Below are positions 1 to 10,568 of a DNA stretch of 64,000 nucleotides, one piece after another. The notes below the pieces were generated by a model that was not told the origin of the DNA, did not search any database, and worked only from the letters and a program-made list of their open reading frames with translations. The stretch's first letter is position 1. Each line of letters starts with the position of its first letter. This DNA comes from Plumapathes pennacea (taxonomy: Eukaryota > Cnidaria > Anthozoa > Antipatharia > Myriopathidae), in NCBI GenBank assembly GCA_964036295.1, contig OZ038464.1, positions 3,042,501 to 3,106,500 of the forward strand. Reading direction: 5' to 3'. Both the position numbers and the translations under genes were made by a program.

Positions 1-1513
1 ATTTGAAGGTAAGTACTGGAGAATGCCAGTATTCAACTGACTAGACTTCGATCAGCTGATATAATGTCAAGTTTTAAACTCAGAACTACAGCTTTTGCTT
101 TATCACACCCGTAGCCGCATGTGATGCAAAATATGAAACATGGTTTCGCGTGACTTTGTTGAGTCTTTGTTCTTCCGCGGTGATTGTATTTTTTCGTTCA
201 GAGTTTGTCGGATTTTTTTTATCGAACATGAAACAGTTTGTATGATTAGGGGGTGTGAACACCAAAAAGAGTCTTTCATCAAAGCTTATTCGGTGTCATT
301 TCCAAAGCTAGTGGACACTAAATGTTTTCTTGAGCTGCTTGAGCAATAGTTTCTCAGTTGTATTTTTTGTCGCCTCACACGTCAAGGAACTGACTAATTA
401 AAATGACAAAACTCCAGGAAAAAGAACCAAATTAAACATTGAACATTGAACGCTGTCACTTTATCTTGCCTCTTGAACAAACTATCGAACTGATTGACAA
501 TATTTTTCTAAACTGTTCCCTTCCGAGTGCATTAGAATCAACAACGACAACGTAATCATCAGCACCGCTATTTAGCCCTACGTTCTTTAGACGCACTTTC
601 GCACAGACACCGATGAAGCTCACAGAGAGACGATAACACGACATTTATATTAATTCAACTTTTTCCTTCGTCAGGAAGCTCCTCGCAATATCATTCTGTT
701 TCGGTCTAATCTTCCGGCGAAGTCATAATACTGTTTTAGGTGCTATCCACTTTGTAATGCAAAACTAAACTCATGTTCTCTGTGAATTGATCTAAAATTG
801 GTCAGGTGCTTTTTTATGTTTTCTCTCCCACAATGACTGCCAGCCAGCGTGTATTCCAAGTGGTGCAAACATTATATTAGTTTGACTCGTTGTCGTTCCT
901 TTATTTTTCCTGACTCTTTTCGCTAAAGTTTCAGACAGCTAGCCTGGCTTAGTTTTCAAAAGTAAGCCGAGTCTGGTTTTTTAAATGGTGAAAATTTTGA
1001 GTCAGGCTGTGGTCGGACAGTAAAGTTTCATTGTCATCTAAATTAGACTCAATTTCATAGCATACTAAACAAGTTTATCTACTGATGCGCATATCTGTCA
1101 TTTAAACGATTCAGTAAACACATCCATTGGTCTCCTGTGCGAAACACATCAAAGCCAGTTTTCTGTCCAGATGTCTTCTACCTTAGGAGCAACTCAATTA
1201 AAATGATTAGAAGACTGATATTGTGTAGCAACCCACAGGAAACCAAAGTCGCACAACTTCTCAGTATTTCAGTTATTTTTTGCAGCTCAGTGGGTGAAAA
1301 GTTCTGCCATTTTCCGTTATTTTCAGGACTACAACGTAATTTCAGGAGCCTCCTGTTTTTTTTGTTTTTTTTTTGCCCCGCAGAACGGATGTCGGATTTG
1401 TGCATTGGTCACACCCACATATTTTAATAGAGCCCCATGAGTGCAATTGTTCACTGATTGGTAAACTATACTGTAAGCGCATGCTTCGCCAAGCATAAAA
1501 ATACGCCCCTTCA

Positions 1514-1520
1514 TATATAA
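1514..1520 (+). promoter_or_regulatory. Candidate TATA box with downstream splice donor
   Basis: TATATAA lies about 50 bp upstream of a GTAAGA donor at 1573. This is the arrangement expected of a short first exon (about 1545-1572). It sits in the repeat array upstream of the NLR-type gene, so it could drive a distal transcript of that gene. No transcript evidence is available. Confidence 0.3.
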
Positions 1521-3076
1521 ATCACAGATGTGCTAAACTATCTTTCGGGGAACGTTTTCAACTGATCAAAAGGTAAGATATAATAAGATGACAGCTGAGT
1601 CAGAGAGTAACCGAGGTGATGAAGCCTTTCAGTTTCCGCCACTGAAATAAACTGAAATCCTGTAGAATATGTTTTCTGAGCTGCTTGAGCATGATTTCTT
1701 GCCGTCTTCTACGTGGGCCGACTGAGTAAGATGGCAAAACTTTATTCAAAGAGCAAAATGCTGAACAGTTGAACTTCATCTTGCCTCTTGAACAAATTCT
1801 CGCAGTTTACTTTCTTTCTTTAACTGTTTCCCTTCGATTAGTACGAGAAGCAACAATGACAACGTAATCATCGGCACCGCTTCTGGTCGGCCGCTTTCAT
1901 ACGGTTAGCACCAGGCTTACTCTTTAAGACACATTTCTTCACACACAACGATAAAGCTCGGAAAGAGACGGCAATACGACATATTTACTAATTCAGTTTT
2001 GCCTCAGTTCGTCAGGAGCTCCTCTCGAATATCATTCTGTTTTGGTTTAGACTTCTAGTAGCCAGGTCTTACTGATTTCAAGCGCTATCAGGGAGACTGA
2101 AATAATTTCTTACTTTCGTGTTACAGTTTCTGATCCTTTTTCGGCTGCAGTTACACTGTCAGACCCTCCAACGGGCAATAGCTTCTGTGATTATGAAACG
2201 CCGACAAGACATGAGCCAAACTCTTTGGCATCCCAGTTCTAATTTGGGAATTCTGTTAAAGAAAAGAACTTAACTATCCACTTTGTAATGCAAATTGAAA
2301 ATTCTTGTTCTCTGTGAATTGATCTGAGCATTGATCGGGTGCTTTTTCTGTTTCTCCCCCACACATGAGCAGCCAGCGTGCATTCCTGTGGTGTAAATGT
2401 CTAGACTCTTTTCGCTAAAGCTTCGGACAGCTAGCCTGGCTTATTTTTTTAAAGGTAAGCTGAGTTTGGTTTTTCAAATAGTGAAAATCTTGAGTCACGC
2501 CGTGGTCGGATATAGTAAAGAATTAGACTTAGTTTCATAGCGTACCAGCAGATAAACTTGTTATCTCAACCATTCATGTTAAGTAAATCAGACTCAGTTT
2601 CATAGCATACTAGATAGATATGTACATCAGTAGATAAACTTGTCATTTGAACGATTCAGAAAACACGTCCATTGGTAAAATTCTCCTGTGTGAATCTATA
2701 ATGCGATGATCTGTGCCTGGGCATGTTTCGTGTAAAGCCTTGTTTGCGTTTGTTGTTTTGAACACTGAAAATAAATTAGTCCTGTATTCTGAACCATTTT
2801 ACTCGTTCACGTTTCGATGACACTTTTTCCTTCTTGTGAACAGACAGTTCACCCTATTAAAATTAACCTTGTCATGCACCAAGATATCAGCATTGGACGC
2901 GATCTGAAGAGACTGATTTTACTATGTCCATTTATCTACCCTGTTATGAATGATTAGAGAGTATTAAAAGCAGCCGTTTTGAAAACTGTTCATTTCAACA
3001 CCATGTGCTGTTATTGAGATTAAATGAGACACCGAATGTTTTACTGCTAGAGATTTGAGAGTGTTGCACGCAAGTG

Positions 3077-3084
3077 TATAAATA
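3077..3084 (+). promoter_or_regulatory. Candidate TATA box (TATAAATA) in one array copy
   Basis: TATAAATA occurs just before the conserved block that includes ACACATTTATCAGCC. The same block near 4020 and 6520 lacks the TATA sequence, having AAATGACGACAC instead. If functional, only this copy would be a TATA promoter. Confidence 0.25.
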
Positions 3085-6000
3085 AGGACACATTTATCAG
3101 CCCGGCAATGTTTCCATTCCAGCGCGTGACTCAAGGCTATTATGTATGTATCTGTATGTACTATGGGTCAAGCGAGAACTTTTGTAATGAAACATGCTTC
3201 AGCAATCTTTATGGATGAAATTACAAACAGGATTACAGACAGGGAGGCCATTGATGTAAATATCAGTCATATTAGTTTGACTCGTTGTAGTTTCGCTCTC
3301 TATTTTTCCAGACTCTTTTCGCTAAAGTTTCAGACAGCTGGCCTGGCTTAGTTTCAAAGGTAAGCAGAGTTAGAGTTTTCAAATAGTGAAAATCTTGAGT
3401 CACGCCGTGGTCGGATTAGTAGACAGGTATGTACATCAGCAAATAAACATTCAGTAAACATATCAAATTCAAATTCAGTAAACACATCCTTGGGTATCCT
3501 GTACGAAACACATCGAAGCTAGTTGTCTGTTCAGTTATCTTTTACTTTAGGAGCAGCTCAAATTTAAAATGATTAGGAGACTGATATTGTGTCGCAAGAG
3601 AAACCAATAGTTGCACATTTTTTCAGTATATCAGTTATCTTTTCGCAGCTCAGTGGGTAACTCTATAATGCGCTAATCTGTGGCTGGGTATGTTTCGTGA
3701 AAAGCCTTTGCGATTGTTGTTTCGAGGTTAAATATGTTTTAGTCCTGTATTCTGAACCATTACTTGTTCACGTTTCGATGACACTTTTTACTTCTTGTGA
3801 ACAGACAGTTCACCGTAAATTAACCTTGTCATGCTCTGACCTAACTAGATGTCCATTCATCGATTTTGTTGTGTATGATCAGACAGTAAAGCAGCCCTTT
3901 TGAAATCTGTTCATTTCAACACTATGTGCAGGCTGTTATTGAGATTAAATGAATGGCATGTTGTTCTTGTTTACATTTTTTTTCTGCTTGAGATTATTGA
4001 GTATTGTGCGCAAGTGACAAAATGACGACACATTTATCAGCCAAAGTTTCCATCCCAGCGCGTTATGGGCCAAGCAAGGACCTTTCGTAATGAAACATGC
4101 TGCAGCAATTCTTTTTGGATAAAGTTACAAAAACATGCCGGAAAAAAACAACAAACAAACAGACAGTCCATTGTGTCCAAAATAGCCCCAGCTTGTATGC
4201 TTTCATATGTTGTTCCACTTTCCAGATATTTCCTGCAGAAAGGAGGTGCTGTGCTGATGCGCTGCAAATAAATTTCGAAGTTTGAAGGTGAGACTGAAAA
4301 AGGATTCACAAATGTTTCATCTAATGGAGATGGGTGGGGCGATAGGTCGCCATGAGTTTCTAGTCTGTTCGCGTGACATCGCTTGACTTAAATTTAAGTG
4401 GCATATATATCCCAGTTTTGTAACTTTTGCTGAGTAAAATCAGATTAAAGCATTAGTGAGTTACAGATAGATTAATAACAGACTGAGCCGAACTCAATTC
4501 AAACTTTGAGTTCATAATTTGTATTTAGTTCGACTCGTGAAAAGTTCGACTAATGAAATGACAGTTTAATAGGCGTCTACACAGAACTATGAAAACAGCA
4601 ATAACTTACAACTCCACTCACTAAAATTGCTGTCTATATTCCGAAATCAAATCGAGGAGAAAAACAATCGGCTTTTTATGTCAAAAATAGAAATGACGCA
4701 CGTAATTGACAGGACGCTTGACCTTATTGCACTCGATACGTGTTGGAATTCTACAGAAGTTGCCAGCTCATAAAACCGGACATGTTTTTTTCCGTCTACA
4801 GATTTACCGTCCGTCAAGAAAACAAGACTGCTCTGTGTTCTGGTTGCTAAACTTTGAAGGTAAGTACTGGAGAATGTTAGTATTCAACTGACTAGACTTC
4901 GATCAGCTGATAGAATGTCAAGTTTTAAACTCAGAGCTACATCTTTTGTTTTATCACACCCATGGCCGCATATGAAGCAAAATATGAAACATGGTTTCGC
5001 GTGACTTTGTTCTTCCGCGGTGATTGTATTTTTTTCGTTGAGTTCGTTGAATTTTTTTTTATCGAACATGAAACAGTTTGTATGATTAGGGGGTGTGAAC
5101 TCCAAAAACAGCTTTTTGTCAAAGCTTATTCGATGTCAATTCCAAAGAGCTTTGTGGACATAAATGTTTTCTTGAGCAGCTTCAACATAATTTCTCAGTT
5201 GTATTTCTTGTCGCCTCACACGTCAAGTAACTGACTAATTAGGATGACAAAACTCTAGCCGGAAAGAGAAAAACATTAAACATTGATCGCTGTCACTTTA
5301 TCTTGCCTCTAGAACAAATTACCGAAACTGACTCCATTTTTCTAAGCTGTTCCCTTCGATAGTGCATTAGAATCAACAACGACAACGTCATCAGCACCGC
5401 TATATAGCCCTAAGTTCTTTAGACACACTTTCGCACAGACAATCGACATTTATATTTTAATATAAAACAGCTTATTGCCTTCGTCAGGAGCTCCTCCAAA
5501 TATTATTCCGTTTGGTCTGCTCTTCCGGCCACATCATGATACTATTTTTAGGCGCTATTCACTTTGTAACGCAAACCGTAAATTATTGTTCTCTGTGCAG
5601 AATTGATCTGAGATTGATTAGGCGCTTTTTCTATTTTCTCCCCTACATATGAACCAGCCAGCGTGCATTCCAAGTGGTGTAAATATCATATTAGTTTGAC
5701 TCGTTGTTTGTTCTTTATTTTTGTGGGCTCTTTTCGCTAAAGCTTCAGACAGCTAGCCTGGTTAAGTTTTTTAAAGGTAAGCCGAGTTTGGTTTTTCAAA
5801 TGGTGAAAATACTGAGTCACGCCGTGGTCGGATAGTAAAGTTTTACTGTTAAGTAAATCAAACTCAGTTTCATAGCATACTAGACAGATATGTGTATCAG
5901 TAAATAAACTTGTCATTTGAACGATTCAGTAAACACATCCATGGGTCTCCTGTGCGAAACACACCGAAGCCAGTTGTCTTTTACTTTAGGAGCAGCTCAA

Positions 6001-8234
6001 TTTTTTGAATGATTAGGAAACTGACATTGTGTCGCAACAGAAACCATAATCACACGAATTCTCAGTATTTCAGTTATTTTTTCGCAGCTCAGCGGGTGAC
6101 TCTACATTGCGCTAATCTGTGCCTTGGGCATGCTTCGTGAAAAGCCTTTGCGTTTGTTGTTTTGGGTACTAATCATATATTAGTCTTGTGTTCTGAACCA
6201 TTACTTGCTCACGTTTCGATGACACTTTTTACTTTTTGTGAACAGATAGCTCACCCAAAATTAACTTTGTCTTGCACTTAACTTGATATCAGCACTGGAC
6301 GCGATCTGAAGAGTCTGATCTAACTAGATGTCCAGTTTAACTAAAATGTTCAGTCTATCCTGTCGTGAATGATCAGAAAGAAAAGCAGCAGCTCATTTCA
6401 ACACCATGCTGTTATTGATATTAAAGAGAGGCCGAATGATTGTACCATAAATGAATGGCATGTTGTTCCTGTTTACACATATATTTTGCTGGAGATTTAA
6501 GAGTGTTATACGTAAGTAAAAAATGACGACACATTTATCAGCCAAGGTTTCCATCCCATCGCTTGACTGTAAGGCTATTATGTAAGTGTTATTGGCCAAG
6601 CGAGAACCTTTCGTAATGACACATGCTTCAGCAATCTTTATGGATGAAATTACAAACAGTAAAACAAACAGGGAGCCCATTGTGTCCAAAATAGCCCCAA
6701 CTAATGGTATAAACATTAATGTTGTTCTTTTTTCCAGACATTTTTTGTAGAAAGGAAGTGCTGTCCTGTGCTGTGTTGATGCGCTGCAAATAGCTTCCGA
6801 AGTTTGAAGGTGGGACTGAAAAACGATTCACGAATGTTTTATCTAGGGGGAGGGGGATAGGTGGAACGAGAGGTCGCCTTGAGTTTCTTTTCTGTTCGCG
6901 TGACATCGCTTGACATGATTTTAAAGCGGCGTATGTATCCCAGTTTTGTAAATTTTGCTCAGTAAAATCAGATTGAAGCATTGTGTAAGATACAGATAGA
7001 ACATCCTCTGTATTCACATATTTTAGCTACAGTCCCGGGGGGGGGGGGGGGCACTCCTTAAATTAAATATCAGGGTGGGCCGCTGATTCCCTGTGACCCC
7101 GACCCTGTTCCAGAGTATTAACAAAGTTCTCGAGTCCTCCATATTTTTATTCCTTTCATTGTTTATAAATGTCAATTTGTCCATCTACTGGCAAAAGTTT
7201 GTGTCCAAAACAGAAGTTGCCAGCTTAAAAAACCGGACATGTTTTTCCTGTCTAGTTTTACCGTCCGTCAAGAAAACAAGACTGCTCTGTGTTCTGGTTG
7301 CTAAAATTTAAAGGTAAGTACTGGAGAATGTCAGTATTCAACTGACTAGACTTCGATCAGCCGATGTAATGACAAGTTTTAAACTCAGAACTACAGCTTT
7401 TGCTTTATCACACCCGTAGCTGCATACTGTATGATACAAAACATGAAATGGTTTTGCGTGACTTTTGTTCTTTCGCGGTGATTGTATTTTTCGGTCAGAG
7501 TTTGTCGAACTTTTTTACTGAACATGAAACAGTTTGTATGTTTAGGGGATGAAACAGTCTTTTATCAAAGCTTATTCGGTGTCATTCCCAAAGAGCTTTG
7601 TGGACATAAATGTTTTCTTGAGCTGCTTAAGCAATAGTTTCTCAGTTGTATTTCTTGTCGCCTCACACGTCAAGTAACTGACTAATTAAAATGACAAAAC
7701 TCCACGAAAAAGAAAAAAATTTAACACTGAGCATTGAACATTGAACGCTATCACTTTATATCTTGCCTCTTGAACAAACTATCGAAATTGACTCTATTTT
7801 TCTAAACTGTTCCTTTCCGAGTGCATTAGAATCAACAACGACAACGTAATCATCAGCACCGCTATATAGCCCTACGTCGTTCTTTAGACGCACTTCCGCA
7901 CTGACAATGATAGACGGTAACACGACATTTACATTAATTCAACTTTTGCCTTCGTCAGGAGCTTCTCGCAACATCATTCTTTTTCGGTCTAGTCTTTCGG
8001 CCAGGTCATAATTCTGCTTTTGACGCTATCCACTTTGTAATGCAAAACGTAAATTCATGTTCTCTGTGAATTGATCTGAGATTGGTCAGGTGTTTTTTTA
8101 TGTTTTCTCCCACACATGACTGCCAGCCAGCGTGTATTCCAAGTGGTGGAAACATCATATTAGTTTGACTCGTTGTCGTTCCTTTATTTTCCCAGATTCT
8201 TTTCGCTAAAGCTTCAGCCAGCCAGCCTGCCTGG

Positions 8235-9110
8235 CTTTTTGGTTTTGAATGTTTGCGAACCTTAATCTTGCTCTTATTTGCAAGCTTTACGTGCCTCGTT
8301 AGACAGTGATTGACACGGGTTTCATGCTTTTTACAGCAATCGGCAAGAGCAGATGACTTGGGAACAAATTTACTTATGTAGCGACGTACCTTTAGCCGCA
8401 CGTGTTGGTTCTTTCGCAAAAGCCTTCAAACTTTGCGTAAAGGAATACGCGACAATTCTCTCGCTCGCTTCCGATTAATCTTACCCTTCCACGTAAAATG
8501 GTAACGCGACCGTCCGTCAAGCATTTCACGTTCAAATGTTTCTTCCGCAACACAATCTTGCCATTCGATCTGGGGACGTGATAGCTTGCGTCAATCGCAG
8601 CTGTAGAAGCACCCTCTTTAACGGCTGCTCTTTGTTTACAAAACAGCACAATGTCTGCATTTCATGATCACAGCATAACAGCCATGTCGTTTCAATAATT
8701 TTAGTGTCGCTCAATCGCGGTATATTTTCGTAACCACAGCACAATGGCCATGTAATTTCAGTGTCACTGTAGCAGTGTCCTACATTCGTAGAAACACCCA
8801 GGCTCAATGGCCAAACAAACTTCGAATGCTTGACGACCATGACAAACAAGAATGAATTCCAGAAACAACTTCCACGCGAAGCTTCGACGTCTTCTGTTTG
8901 AACGTACTGCGTAACACGACCATGCCCAAATTTGGAAATTGACAAGCTCCTTCTTTGGAAATTCCTTATTTAGTTGGAAGTCCATTGTTGACACAGAAGC
9001 CTGGAAGGACACCGTGACAACTTTAAGCTCGCCCCCACTTCGTGGGGCGAGCTTAAAAACCTGACTGTAACTAAACTTGTCGGAATTGTAATGTTCCACT
9101 TTTGATTATA
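8235..9110. repeat. CpG-rich unclassified insertion
   Basis: This stretch is richer in CpG than its surroundings and interrupts the array. Overlapping minus-strand frames of 85 to 137 codons are open, but none shows a recognisable domain and they overlap one another. It is probably a fragment of a mobile element. I could not assign a class. Confidence 0.35.
9022..9057. repeat. Perfect 14-bp hairpin
   Basis: The arm TTTAAGCTCGCCCC at 9022-9035 pairs with GGGGCGAGCTTAAA at 9044-9057 across an 8-nt loop. It may be one end of the CpG-rich insertion or an independent foldback. Confidence 0.7.
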
Positions 9111-9199
9111 CAACAAAACTGAGCAGAAAAGCAACCGGCTTTTCATTTTGAAATTATTGTACAAATCGCGTGAATAATGACGTGAGAAACTTAAATTAA

Positions 9200-9427
9200 G
9201 CCTGGTTTCCATATAATCGCCTGGATCGCTTTTCCGCAAAACTAGTGAAAAAGCGATTTTATGGAAACACAGTCACCGGCGATTCCGGCGATCAAAGCGA
9301 TTGCCGTCGCAAGGATCGCTCCGGCACCTCGGACGATCGAGACAATCATATGGACCTTTGGGCGCTCGCAGCGATTCCGGTTATCGGGGCGATTCAGGCG
9401 ATCGAAGCGATCAAAGGGAAACTAGGC
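9200..9427. mobile_element. MITE-like element with reiterated GCGAT motifs
   Basis: The ends are imperfect inverted repeats (GCCTGGTTTCC at the left, GGAAACTAGGC at the right). The interior is a dense series of GCGAT/GATCG words spaced about 9-12 bp, so nearly every segment can pair with another. There is no coding capacity beyond a chance frame. Confidence 0.6.
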
Positions 9428-9491
9428 TTTACCCCTGGTGAAATGGTCAGACGATAAGTGGCAGCTCCCCGAACCACAAGGGTTAAACTTT

Positions 9492-9615
9492 TAAGGGCCG
9501 ATTTTTTTAAACGAATCCTTACTTAGACCTGGTTTATCGCTAAATTGAAGTTTAGACGGACCCTGTAAACCGATAGGCATTGCTGTCTAAACCTTGTTTA
9601 AAAAATTGGCCCTTA
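9492..9615. mobile_element. MITE, TAAGGGCC-ended family, copy 1
   Basis: The left end TAAGGGCCGATTTTTTTAAA matches, inverted, the right end TTTAAAAAATTGGCCCTTA. The core contains TCTAAACC and TTTAGACGG. A related, longer element lies at 13265-13491. Confidence 0.65.
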
Positions 9616-10431
9616 CGGTTTTCGTTTTATCTTTCACTTGAATGTGCATGTGTTCTGTCATCAGTGCAAAACATCGAGCAAATCCTTTAGTCACGATATT
9701 TCTGATATTCATTGATTGTCCGTTCGTCTGTGTCCTGGTGTATATAGCTCAACAGGATTACTGTAGCTACTTTGGAAACTGTTCATTAATGTACCAGAAG
9801 TTGGCTGCTCACGAGATTGCCGACTTGTTCCTATCTGCAGATTCCGTTATAAAAGCCGGTGTTGTCACTTCTGTGTTTCCGTCTACAGCTGGTGCGATGT
9901 AGCTTTCAAAACTTAAAAGTAAGTACTGGAGAATCTACTTGATAAAACGTACTGCCGCTTTTTTTTTTAGCTTATGATAATTTTATGATCAGAGATTACT
10001 GTAAATCTTTTCCGTGACCACCGCGTAGCGTGGGTTGAGAGGGGCACGCAGACGGTCTCACGTCTTTTGTTAGTCCGTCAGCTAGTGTATAATTTTCCGG
10101 TCATATACTTTAGATTTATTGAATCTAGAAGAGTTTGACGCATGAGAAAAACTTAAAAAAATTTGTCTCTCGAAGAAAAAGAGGAAGCGCGGAGTGCAGA
10201 GCAGTGTATTTTGGAATGTCGGGCATGCAGGGTCGGGGAAAAACTAGTCGCATAATGACAGCTTGATGCCATTTCAATTAAAGGAGCACCCTGATTTGAA
10301 AATGTACGCAGCTTTAATGACTTTGAAGGCAAAAATGTGAATAATAACTTTGGATGTCGATTAACATGAACTGATTCATCGTAGTAATTAGGAACATTTA
10401 CACAATTTCATATACCTTTGATGTCATGCAG

Positions 10432-10568
10432 TTATGATGGGAAATATTCCTTGAAAATGGCAGAAGCTAGTCAGACGTTCAGTGACAAGGATTCTGCAAC
10501 ATCAAAAACAACACGAGAAGATGCTGCCACCTCTGCTGACCAAGATGCGTACAAAGAATATGAGAAAC
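10432..10568 (+). other. NLR exon 2a (N-terminus, copy a)
   Basis: The acceptor ATGCAG precedes 10432. A six-codon upstream ORF (MMGNIP then stop) occupies 10434-10454, and the main ATG is at 10457. It encodes 37 acidic, Ser/Thr-rich residues starting MAEASQTFSDKDSATS. The donor is C|GTACGT after 10568, phase 1, which matches the Death exon. Confidence 0.75.

Larger units (their letters stand above)
1..8260. repeat. Diverged tandem array of ~2.4-kb units with exon-like modules
   Basis: No protein gene is supported here. Several blocks recur in order. A donor-like block beginning GTAAGTACTGGAGAAT lies at about 9, 4860 and 7313. A block with the phrase CTAGCCTGG (or a close variant) lies near 941, 2431, 3340, 5755 and 8220. 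A block with CAAGCGAGAAC or a variant lies near 3168, 4071 and 6598. The spacing implies roughly five partial or complete copies of a unit of about 2.4 kb, visibly diverged. The exon-like piece at 4810-4859 follows a pyrimidine-rich stretch ending CTACAG and is followed by GTAAGT; a close copy ends at 7311. These may be alternative untranslated exons of the downstream receptor gene (inference). The open frames inside are short and not conserved between copies. Confidence 0.6.

Noticed and set aside
8006-9239. Overlapping minus-strand frames of 85-137 codons
   Set aside because: Mutually overlapping, no recognised motif, and located in a CpG-rich repeat-like insertion.
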